Assembly (NCBI GenBank): GCA_026708325.1
Contig: JAPOVC010000003.1
Coordinates: 87,919-151,918 of the forward strand
DNA from: Anaerolineaceae bacterium
Lineage (GTDB): Bacteria > Chloroflexota > Anaerolineae > Aggregatilineales > Phototrophicaceae
Direction: 5' to 3'
Length of the DNA: 64,000 nt
Made by a program: the position numbers and the translations under genes. The notes under the pieces are model-generated. The model was not told the origin of the DNA and did no database searches. It was given only the letters and a program-made list of their open reading frames with translations. Shown here piece by piece: positions 17,728-28,285 of this stretch. The number at the start of each line of letters is the position of its first letter. Positions within the stretch are counted from its first letter, which is position 1.

Positions 17728-18522
17728 CTAGTCCCGCAGGTACTCCCCGGGGATGCGCGAGCCTTCGAATACGGCCTGCGGGTCCCGCCCTGCGATTTCC
17801 GCGGGTATCTCGCCCTGCCAGAATGCCGGAACAGTGTCCCTCGGGCGCGAGTGCCAGGCCAGCACGAGGGTGCGGCGTTGGTCGGTGCGGTTCCTGTCCG
17901 CCGCGTGCAGGATGCGGCCATCCAGCAACACCAGATCGCCGGCCTTGACGGGCACGTAGACCTGGTCGGGGTCGTCGCTGAACATGGTCGGGTGGTCTTC
18001 GTCGATGAAGCGGGCGCCCTGTTCGTGTGCGGGCACGAGCCGGTCGTGAAGGGGAACGCGCTTCCAATGGCTGCCGGGGATGACCTTCAAACAGCCGTTC
18101 TCCCTTGACGTGTCGCTTAAATAGTAGTTGAGCGCGATTTTCTGCGGCCAGGGCGCAAGGCTGAGGGGATCGTTCCATTCCATGTGGTCCTGGTGCCAGT
18201 AGAGCGGCGGTCCGCCGGCCTCCTTGGTGAGGACGATGATCGTGCCGTGCGGCCTGAAATCGCCGAAGCCCAGGTCGGCCAGGGCTTCATACGTGGGCTT
18301 CCATGTCAGCAAGCTGTCGATGAGCGCATTGTCTTCCGCCCTGACGTTGATGTGTTGCCCCTGGTAGCGGAGGTCCGAGGGTTCGACGTGGCCGGCGATG
18401 AGTCGCTCGGTCTCCGCGCGCAGTTCCTCAAGGAAGGAACCGGGCAACACATTCTCGACAAGGACGTAGCCCTCGCGCAGCATGAACTCCCGTTTCTCGA
18501 GGGCTGTTTCGGGGGTCAGCAT
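17728..18522 (-). CDS. Phytanoyl-CoA dioxygenase (PhyH) family protein 1
   Basis: This 264-residue protein is a Fe(II)/2-oxoglutarate oxygenase of the PhyH group. Metal ligands are His110 and Asp112 (WHQD) and His206 (RILHAADRNR), and Arg216/Arg217 probably bind 2-oxoglutarate. VIPGSHW (148-153) is the family beta-strand. ATG at 18522 was chosen over an upstream ATG because GGAGGAGA lies directly before it. It aligns without gaps with the next gene, so the two are recent duplicates. Substrate is unknown; relatives hydroxylate fatty acyl chains, phosphonates, quaternary amines or small metabolites. Confidence 0.88.
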   Translation of the reverse strand: MLTPETALEKREFMLREGYVLVENVLPGSFLEELRAETERLIAGHVEPSDLRYQGQHINVRAEDNALIDSLLTWKPTYEALADLGFGDFRPHGTIIVLTKEAGGPPLYWHQDHMEWNDPLSLAPWPQKIALNYYLSDTSRENGCLKVIPGSHWKRVPLHDRLVPAHEQGARFIDEDHPTMFSDDPDQVYVPVKAGDLVLLDGRILHAADRNRTDQRRTLVLAWHSRPRDTVPAFWQGEIPAEIAGRDPQAVFEGSRIPGEYLRD

Positions 18523-18586
18523 GGGGGATTCTCCTCCAGTCATCCGGATTGCGGGATGTTCCGGCTGGACATAGCGAATTCCCGAC

Positions 18587-19381
18587 CTATGGCTTCAGGT
18601 ATTCGCCCGGCGTTCGCAAACTCTCGTATTCGGCCGCCGGGTCCCTCTCGGCTATCGCCGCCGGAATCTCGTCCTGCCAGTAATCGGGGACCGTGTCCAT
18701 CGGGCGCAAATGCCAGGCCAGCACGAGAGTACGCCGTTGGTCGGTGCGGTTTCTGCCCGCCGCATGCAGGGTGCGGGCATCCAGCAACACGAGGTCACCG
18801 GCCCTGACCGGCACCTGCACCTGGTCCGGGTCCTCGCTGAACATGACCGGATCGTCCTCTCCGACGTAACGCGCGCCCTCTTCATGGGCGGGCACAATCC
18901 GGTCGTGCAGGGGAAAACGCCTGCGGTGGCTGCCAGGGATGACCCTGAGGCAGCCGTTTTCCACGCTCGTGTCGGTCAGATAGTAGTTCAGGGCGACAAC
19001 CTGCGGCCAGGGGGCGAGGCTCAGCGGGTCGTTCCAGAAGATCCAGTCCTGGTGCCAGTAGAGCGGCGGACCGCCCGCTTCCTTGGTGAGAATGATGACC
19101 TTGCCCTCGGATTTGAAATCCCCGAATCCCATGGCGGCGAGAGCATCGTGCGCGGGTTTCCAGGTCAGCAGTCTGTCGATGACGGGGTTGTCCACCGCAA
19201 ATTCATCGATGTGCTGGCCCTGATAGCGGAGTTCGGGGGCCTCAACGTGACTGGCAATCAGTCGTTCGGTCTCCGAGCGCAATGATTCAAGCAGGGACTC
19301 CGGCAGGATGTTCTCGATGAGGACATAGCCGTCGCGCAGCATGGCCTCGCGCTTCTCAAGGGCTTTTTCGGCGGTCAACAT
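18587..19381 (-). CDS. Phytanoyl-CoA dioxygenase (PhyH) family protein 2
   Basis: This 264-residue protein is the same length as the preceding paralogue and aligns with it without gaps. They share long identical runs such as KEAGGPPLYWHQD, NDPLSLAPWPQ and NRTDQRRTLVLAWH. The metal triad is His110, Asp112 and His206. The differences concentrate in the region after the HxD motif and in the C-terminal half, which in this fold shape the substrate pocket, so the duplicates may accept different substrates. A 64-base gap separates it from paralogue 1. Confidence 0.88.
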   Translation of the reverse strand: MLTAEKALEKREAMLRDGYVLIENILPESLLESLRSETERLIASHVEAPELRYQGQHIDEFAVDNPVIDRLLTWKPAHDALAAMGFGDFKSEGKVIILTKEAGGPPLYWHQDWIFWNDPLSLAPWPQVVALNYYLTDTSVENGCLRVIPGSHRRRFPLHDRIVPAHEEGARYVGEDDPVMFSEDPDQVQVPVRAGDLVLLDARTLHAAGRNRTDQRRTLVLAWHLRPMDTVPDYWQDEIPAAIAERDPAAEYESLRTPGEYLKP

Positions 19382-19451
19382 GGCACACCTCCCGCGTGTC
19401 AGTGCCTCTCTGTGGCGTGGACCGAAAGGGAGCGCCGCCGGGTTCCCGCCG

Positions 19452-20297
19452 TCACTTCAGCGCTTCCCCTGGAATCCTGTTGTGGCGGATGGCCGGAACC
19501 GCGCCCTCGTAAACAGGGCGCAGCGGCTCCAGCAGATCGCGGGTCGCCTCGACCCAGTCGTCGGGCCAGCCTTCCTGCGCCACAAAGGCCTGTATGGATT
19601 CGGGCATGGCGGCGTAGGCCGGGTAGTACCAGAGGGTGATGTTGGTCCGGCGCTGATCGGACTGGTTGCCGTGCGCGGCGTGCAGCAACTGCGCGCTGCC
19701 CATGACCACGTCCCCCGCCCGGACCGGGACGTCGACCTCGCCCTCTGCCCGCTGGAAGGCCAGATTCTCCGGGTCTTCCATCCTGCCCAGGGCATCGCCA
19801 TGGGCGTCGGCCAGTTTGTCGTGCAGTGCATGACGGTTGATGTGGGAGCCGGGGATCACCCGCAGGCAGCCGTTATGCGGGCTGGTATCCACGAGGTAGA
19901 TCATCAGGAAGCACTGGAGGGTCTGCGTGGTGTAGCATGCCGGCTCGTCCCAGAAGCGCCCGTCCTGGTGCCAGAAAAGCGGCGGGCTGTGAGGCGGCTT
20001 GCTGATGATGAAACCGGAGCCCCACCTGGGGTCGTCGTAACCCAGATTGTTGAGCGCCGTCAGCAGCGGGCGATACGCAATCAGTTCCGCCATGCCGGGA
20101 TGCCCAAAGACCGGAATCACGCTGCCCTGGGAGAGTTTCGCGTCGAAGTGCGCCGCGTCGGTGTGGGCCAGCACCTCATCCGTGACCTCGCGCATGCGTT
20201 CCAGCATCGGGTCGTCAATGATGCTCTCCAGCAGGCAAAAGCCATCCTCGTCGAGTTGCCGTCGCTTTTCGACGAAATCAATGGACGAACCAGCCAT
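19452..20297 (-). CDS. Phytanoyl-CoA dioxygenase (PhyH) family protein 3
   Basis: This 281-residue PhyH protein is more divergent, but its ligand positions coincide with paralogues 1 and 2: His110-Gln-Asp112, His206 and the Arg pair at 216-217 (SDQRRT). The VIPGSHINRH strand and a His-containing LLHAAHGNQ are clear. It should be an active Fe(II)/2-oxoglutarate oxygenase. It lies 70 bases before paralogue 2 in transcription order. No carrier, CoA ligase or transporter accompanies the set, so a substrate cannot be proposed. Confidence 0.87.
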   Translation of the reverse strand: MAGSSIDFVEKRRQLDEDGFCLLESIIDDPMLERMREVTDEVLAHTDAAHFDAKLSQGSVIPVFGHPGMAELIAYRPLLTALNNLGYDDPRWGSGFIISKPPHSPPLFWHQDGRFWDEPACYTTQTLQCFLMIYLVDTSPHNGCLRVIPGSHINRHALHDKLADAHGDALGRMEDPENLAFQRAEGEVDVPVRAGDVVMGSAQLLHAAHGNQSDQRRTNITLWYYPAYAAMPESIQAFVAQEGWPDDWVEATRDLLEPLRPVYEGAVPAIRHNRIPGEALK

Positions 20298-20389
20298 CCT
20301 TGCCTCCTGTGGGTCCGTGTTCCGGACTCATTGCCCGTTCGCTTTCCTTCCCTTGTTTCCTTGTCTGTCGCGCAGCCCCGCCAGGGCAC

Positions 20390-21226
20390 TTACAGGGAGC
20401 GGTTATCGATGGAGTAGGCCTGGTTGCCTCCCGGACCCAGTTGCCAGGTGCCGCGGAAGAGCGACTGCCGTTTGGGCGGCATGGTTTCGATGGTTTCATG
20501 CGCGAGGTTCAGGCGATGCCACTGTGCCCAGAGGGAGTTGTAGCAATTGAAGACCGCGCAGCGCGGGTTGTTGGGGTTGGTCCAGTCATTGGCGGCGTGG
20601 ACGAGACTCTCTGTGAAGATAACCGCTGAACCCGCCGGACAGCTGTAGCCATCCATGGCGTCGCGGATGCTGCCTTCCCAGGGGGATTCCTCGACGTTGG
20701 GGCGCCAGGGGTCCGGCCCGCCGTAGTTGAAGTGGGCCTTGTGCGAGCCGCTCAGAAAGGTAGTGCCCCCCTGTCCCTCGACGACTTCTTCCAGCTCCCA
20801 GACGACGCGGGTCAGACCGGCGAAGATCTTTTTGCCCGCCACCTGGTAACGCATGGCGTTGGCCTGCTGGGGCGGCCGCACGACGTGCGGCAGACCGCCG
20901 TCGCTGCGTTCCATTTTGCTCCAGCCCGGCGGCCGTATGGTGATGAAGGAGCTTTCACAGCGAAAGCTGTAACTTTCCTCCGAGACAAAGGGTTCTTCGG
21001 ACAGGAGCTCCGCCAGGATGCCGACGATGGCCGGATGATCGAGCGTTTCCTGCAGTTTGCCCTCGAAATTGTTTTTGGCCCCGCCGTAGGCCTCGGCCTT
21101 CATCTCCTCGATCTCGGCGTCGTTCAGCACCGCCGGCAGCAGGATCCAGCCGCGCAGGTCAAAGAAAAACTTTTGTTCCTCGGTCATCGGCACGGCTTCC
21201 ACCGTGCGCCCGTTTGATGCAGTCAT
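20390..21226 (-). CDS. PhyH-like protein 4 lacking the HxD iron motif
   Basis: This 278-residue protein belongs to a distinct PhyH subfamily. The GTTFLSGSHKAHF strand (about 154-166) and LVHAANDW (distal His) are present, and the Arg in NPRCAVFNCYN fits the cosubstrate position. Where the HxD motif is expected, the sequence is LPHVVRPP (His114-Val-Val), so the Asp ligand is missing. It may be inactive, use a different metal site, or be halogenase-like; this is open. The ATG at 21226 follows a GGAGGA site. It is the first gene of the four-gene minus-strand run and faces the repeat-containing spacer. Confidence 0.82.
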   Translation of the reverse strand: MTASNGRTVEAVPMTEEQKFFFDLRGWILLPAVLNDAEIEEMKAEAYGGAKNNFEGKLQETLDHPAIVGILAELLSEEPFVSEESYSFRCESSFITIRPPGWSKMERSDGGLPHVVRPPQQANAMRYQVAGKKIFAGLTRVVWELEEVVEGQGGTTFLSGSHKAHFNYGGPDPWRPNVEESPWEGSIRDAMDGYSCPAGSAVIFTESLVHAANDWTNPNNPRCAVFNCYNSLWAQWHRLNLAHETIETMPPKRQSLFRGTWQLGPGGNQAYSIDNRSL

Positions 21227-21326
21227 GCGTTCCTCCGGATTGGTGCAGGCAGCAGGAAATGTAACGCAACTTTCGGCATGGCGCATGGCATTGCCGCGGC
21301 CGGCGCCCGCCGTCGGGAGGCGGGGC

Positions 21327-21487
21327 CGGCGACACGATTTGTGGCCCCTGCGGTGCAGGGTTGGGCGGGCGACATGATATGTCGCCCCTACAAAACCGGG
21401 CGTGGCGGGCAACATGACGGGTCACCCCTGCAAACCGGGAAGGGCGGGCGACAGGATGTGTCGCCCCTGCAGCACCAGGAGAAGGCC
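21327..21487. repeat. Four degenerate 40-bp tandem repeats with palindromic cores
   Basis: Units begin at about 21327, 21367, 21407 and 21446. Units 2 and 4 hold a perfect inverted repeat, GGGCGACA, five bases, TGTCGCCC; units 1 and 3 are mutated versions. Between cores the units share a CCCCTGCAAA-to-CCGGG spacer. I see no open reading frame or cas gene nearby. Dispersed repeats of the GGGCGAC..GTCGCCC type are familiar in several environmental bacterial genomes, so this may be one cluster of a genome-wide family. Confidence 0.75.
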
Positions 21488-21594
21488 GGGAGTTCCGCAG
21501 GCACTGGCCGACGGACCAGGTTGCATGCCGCCGCATGGCCTCAAGGTTGGACATTCCCGCAAACTGGCATTTGTTATGCCGGGCGCCTTTCCAC

Positions 21595-21704
21595 GCTATC
21601 CCACGAGATGCATCGGGCACCCGCCCACGCTATCCCGCGGGATGCTTCGGGTCGGGACCCTTGCTATCCCACGGGATGCATCGGACTTACGTCCTCGCTA
21701 TACT
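21595..21704 (+). repeat. 34-bp tandem repeat ending in the isomerase promoter -10
   Basis: GCTATCCC occurs at 21595, 21629 and 21663, exactly 34 bases apart, each followed by an ATCCCrCGrGAT palindrome and a GCaTCGG run. At 21697, again 34 bases on, the unit reads GCTATACT, and TATACT (21699-21704) is a good -10 hexamer 36 bases before the isomerase ATG. The repeat therefore appears to carry a promoter in its last unit. The stretch 21488-21594 between the two repeat arrays shows nothing I recognise. Confidence 0.75.
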
Positions 21705-21739
21705 GGCGCGGCGATTCGAGAATGTACACAGGGGCGACC

Positions 21740-22603
21740 ATGTTCAGCAGTCTCAACACCGGTGCAATCGGCATCAGGGACCACAGTCTGGAGCAGACCC
21801 TGGCGCTGGCGCAGCGCTGCGGCTACGGCGGCGTCGACTTCGATATTCGAGAGGCGGCGCAACTGGCTGATGAGCGGGGCATCGACGGCCTGCGCGACCT
21901 TTTCGCGCGCCACAACGCGCGGCCGGGCAACTGGGGGCTGCCGGTCAACTGGACGGAGGATGACTGGGAAGAAGACCTGGAACGCTTGCCGGCCCTGGCG
22001 CGGGTGGCGCAGGAACTGGGCGCGCTGCGCACCACGACCGTGTGCTGGCCGCATTCGGAGACGCGACCCTTCGACGAAAATTTCGAGTGGCACCGGGAGC
22101 GCTTCGGCCGCATTTGCGAAACGTTGCTGCCCTTCGGCATTTCCGTGGGCTTCGAGTTCATCGGGCCCAGGACTTTCTCGCCGCCCGACAAAATCCCCTT
22201 CATCAATGACATGCCCGGCATGTTGCGCCTTTGCGACGCCCTCGGCACGGGAAACGCCGGCATATTGCTGGACGCCTATCACCTGCACACTTCCGGCGGC
22301 AGCGTGGGCGATCTGGACTCGCTCCGTGAGGAGCAGGTCGTGGCGGTGCACGTCAATGACGCGCCCCTGGGCCTGACGCTGGACACCTACATGGACCGTG
22401 ACCGGCGCCTGCCCACGGAGACCGGCGTCATCGACCTGGCGGGTTTCATGCAGCGCCTGGAGGCCATGGGCTACGACGGCCCGGTCACCTGCGAGCCCTT
22501 CAGCGCGCGCACCAATGCCATCGAAGACCCCTATGAGGCCGCGCAACTGGTCGTCGAGCACATGCGTCGCATGTGGCAGCAGGCCGGCCTGGACTGGTCG
22601 TAG
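21740..22603 (+). CDS. Sugar phosphate isomerase/epimerase (xylose isomerase-like TIM barrel)
   Basis: This 287-residue protein is of the AP_endonuc_2 TIM-barrel family (IolE/IolI/hydroxypyruvate isomerase relatives). Candidate metal ligands are Glu in VGFEFIG, Asp and His in ILLDAYHLH, His in VVAVHVND and Glu in PVTCEPFS. These proteins isomerise or epimerise sugars and keto-inositols or dehydrate inosose. ATG at 21740 was chosen over ATG at 21722 because GGGGCG lies 4-9 bases before it and the first strand (SSLNTGAIGI) starts there. It diverges from the PhyH genes and converges on the aldo/keto reductase. Confidence 0.85.
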   Translation: MFSSLNTGAIGIRDHSLEQTLALAQRCGYGGVDFDIREAAQLADERGIDGLRDLFARHNARPGNWGLPVNWTEDDWEEDLERLPALARVAQELGALRTTTVCWPHSETRPFDENFEWHRERFGRICETLLPFGISVGFEFIGPRTFSPPDKIPFINDMPGMLRLCDALGTGNAGILLDAYHLHTSGGSVGDLDSLREEQVVAVHVNDAPLGLTLDTYMDRDRRLPTETGVIDLAGFMQRLEAMGYDGPVTCEPFSARTNAIEDPYEAAQLVVEHMRRMWQQAGLDWS

Positions 22604-22609
22604 CCTGGT

Positions 22610-23575
<966 letters not shown>

Positions 23576-23640
23576 GGCAGCTCCCTGAGCATATTCTCAC
23601 GAAGGCCCATTGTAGCAGCGGAAGGGGAGGAGCGGCCCTG

Positions 23641-23649
23641 TGCTATAAT
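23641..23649 (+). promoter_or_regulatory. Extended -10 promoter of secA
   Basis: TGC followed by TATAAT (23644-23649) gives a consensus extended -10 element. It lies 31 bases before the secA ATG. No -35 is evident. Confidence 0.6.
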
Positions 23650-23679
23650 CGGCATGTCACCGGCAGGCAGTGAGGCGCC

Positions 23680-26475
<2,796 letters not shown>

Positions 26476-26486
26476 ACGGCGCGACA

Positions 26487-27359
26487 ATGCTGCAAATCGG
26501 CGACATCAGGGTTCACCTCATACAGGAAAGCCACTATCTGGTCGACCCCGGCGGCCCCTTTGGCCTGGTACCGCGGGCCCTATGGTCGCGTCATATGACA
26601 CCGACAGAAGACTTGCTGGTGCCCATGACCAGCAACTGCCTGCTGCTGCAGAGCGCGGGGCGCAACATCGTGGTGGACACGGGCTACGGCCACAAACTGC
26701 CGGCGAAAGTGCAGCGCCAGATTCATTTGACGAGGCCGCATGGTGACCTGTGCCAGGGCCTGGCGAGCCCGGGCCTCGCGCCTGGCGACGTCGATCTGGT
26801 GATCAACACCCATTTGCACGCCGACCACTGCGCGGGGAACACCTGCCACGATGAAAATGGCGACCTGGCCGCGGTCTTTCCCAACGCGGAATATGTGGTT
26901 CAACGGCGCGAATATGAGGACGCCTGCCGCCCCAACGAACGCACCCGCGCGACCTACCTGGCGGAGAACTTCGAACCCCTGCGCGCCAGCGGCCAGTTGC
27001 GGCTGCTGGATGGCGACTGCGAGCTGGCGTCGGGCCTGCGCGGCGTGGTGACGCCCGGCCATACGCCGGGGCACATGAGCATCGTGCTGGAGAGTGAAGG
27101 TCATTGCGGAGTCCAGTTGGCGGACATGGCGACCTACGCCCTGCACTTTGAACGTTTGGGCTGGATGACGGCCTATGACGTCGAGCCGCTGATCACCCTG
27201 GAGACCAAACGGCGCTGGCGGGCCTGGGCGCTGGAGCGCGAGGCCCTGCTTTTCTTCCCGCACGACCCGCAGCGTCCCGCCGGTCAACTGCAGCGGGATG
27301 AATCAGGTCGGTTAAAGGTGGAACCAGTGGAATTCCAACCCGTTCAGGGCGGCGGCTGA
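26487..27359 (+). CDS. Metallo-beta-lactamase-fold hydrolase
   Basis: This 290-residue protein has the dinuclear metal motif THLHADHCAG (about 110-119; HxHxDH), a further metal His in TPGHTPGHMS, and the Asp of the LADMATY strand. The family includes lactonases, thioesterases and glyoxalase-like hydrolases. It starts 11 bases after secA and is probably co-transcribed. The 3' end overlaps mutM on the other strand by 16 bases. The layout with a long N-terminal region before HxHxDH fits the quorum-lactonase-like or alkylsulfatase-free MBL groups, but the substrate is unknown. Confidence 0.88.
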   Translation: MLQIGDIRVHLIQESHYLVDPGGPFGLVPRALWSRHMTPTEDLLVPMTSNCLLLQSAGRNIVVDTGYGHKLPAKVQRQIHLTRPHGDLCQGLASPGLAPGDVDLVINTHLHADHCAGNTCHDENGDLAAVFPNAEYVVQRREYEDACRPNERTRATYLAENFEPLRASGQLRLLDGDCELASGLRGVVTPGHTPGHMSIVLESEGHCGVQLADMATYALHFERLGWMTAYDVEPLITLETKRRWRAWALEREALLFFPHDPQRPAGQLQRDESGRLKVEPVEFQPVQGGG

Positions 27360-28165
27360 CAGCGCGCGCAAAAGTGCGTGCCGCGCTGGGCGACCACCGT
27401 CTTTTCGACCGGAGCGCCGCAGCGCGGACAGGGCTGCCCCGCGCGGCCGTACACGCGAAAGTGACTCTGCGAGTCGCCGCGTGAGCCATCCGGCTTGCGA
27501 TACCAGTTGATGCTGGCACCCTCGTGTGCAATTCCGGCGCGCAGGGCCGCACGCAGGGCGCGATGCAGCGCCGTTGCCTCGGCCTGGTCGAGGCTGTTGG
27601 CCGGCCGCAGGGGATGGATGCGGGCGCGATGGAGCGCTTCGTCGGCATAGATGTTGCCGACGCCGGCGAGGAAAGCCTGGTCGAGCAGCAGTGGCTTGAT
27701 GGCCCGGCTGCGCTCCTCCAGACGCCCGCGCAGCCAGCGTGAAGTGAATTGCCGCGACAGGGGTTCCGGCCCCAGCGCGCCGGTGACCGTGGCGGGGTCC
27801 GGTGTCAGCCAGACGCGGCCGAACTTGCGCGCATCCGAAAAGCGTAGCTGCCGCCCGCCATCCAGCTGCAAACGGAAGTGCACCCAGCGATCGGCGTCGA
27901 AGCGGGCCTCGTCGGCCGCGACGTAGAGCCGGCCGGTCATGCGCAGGTGCACGATGAGCGTTTCTGTGTCCAGCGTGCAGAGCAGATACTTGCCGCGGCG
28001 CACGATGGATTGAAAGACCTGTCCGTCGATTCGGGCGGCGAATTCCTCCTGCTCCGGGCTGTGCATGACCCGCGGCCAGTCGCTCCACAGGCCGGTGACG
28101 CGGCGGCCCGTCAATGGCTCGCGCAGGCCGCGTGCGACCATCTCGACTTCAGGCAATTCCGGCAT
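27344..28165 (-). CDS. mutM: Formamidopyrimidine-DNA glycosylase (Fpg)
   Basis: This 273-residue base-excision enzyme removes 8-oxoguanine and formamidopyrimidines and has AP lyase activity. The N-terminus MPELPEVE gives the catalytic Pro and Glu. Lys in RRGKYLLC (about 57), the helix-two-turn-helix around GVGNIYADEALHRARIHP and the C-terminal zinc finger CPRCG..CARC are all present. It is transcribed alone and converges with the MBL gene, overlapping 16 bases. Confidence 0.96.
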   Translation of the reverse strand: MPELPEVEMVARGLREPLTGRRVTGLWSDWPRVMHSPEQEEFAARIDGQVFQSIVRRGKYLLCTLDTETLIVHLRMTGRLYVAADEARFDADRWVHFRLQLDGGRQLRFSDARKFGRVWLTPDPATVTGALGPEPLSRQFTSRWLRGRLEERSRAIKPLLLDQAFLAGVGNIYADEALHRARIHPLRPANSLDQAEATALHRALRAALRAGIAHEGASINWYRKPDGSRGDSQSHFRVYGRAGQPCPRCGAPVEKTVVAQRGTHFCARCQPPP

Positions 28166-28247
28166 GCAGCGCCTCCGCCAGCCAGGTTTCGTCGACTCTG
28201 CCGGAAAGGCAGGTGAGGGTCAAGCGACGCGGGCAGGGGGACTCTGA

Positions 28248-28256
28248 TGGTATACT
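28248..28256 (+). promoter_or_regulatory. Extended -10 promoter of dnaE
   Basis: TGG precedes TATACT (28251-28256), giving an extended -10 element 29 bases before the dnaE ATG at 28286. This also argues against the in-frame ATG at 28247 as the true start. Confidence 0.55.
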
Positions 28257-28285
28257 CGCGCGCGACTCGCGCATCCGGGAGATTC

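Noticed and set aside
20390..21226. PhyH-like protein 4 as a halogenase
   Set aside because: HVV replaces HxD, but known halogenases have a small residue (Ala/Gly) and there is no biosynthetic context. I keep only the motif loss as an observation.
21327..21704. Possible CRISPR array in the repeat-rich spacer
   Set aside because: Units are contiguous and degenerate with no unique spacers, the two repeat types differ (40 and 34 bp), and no cas gene is nearby.
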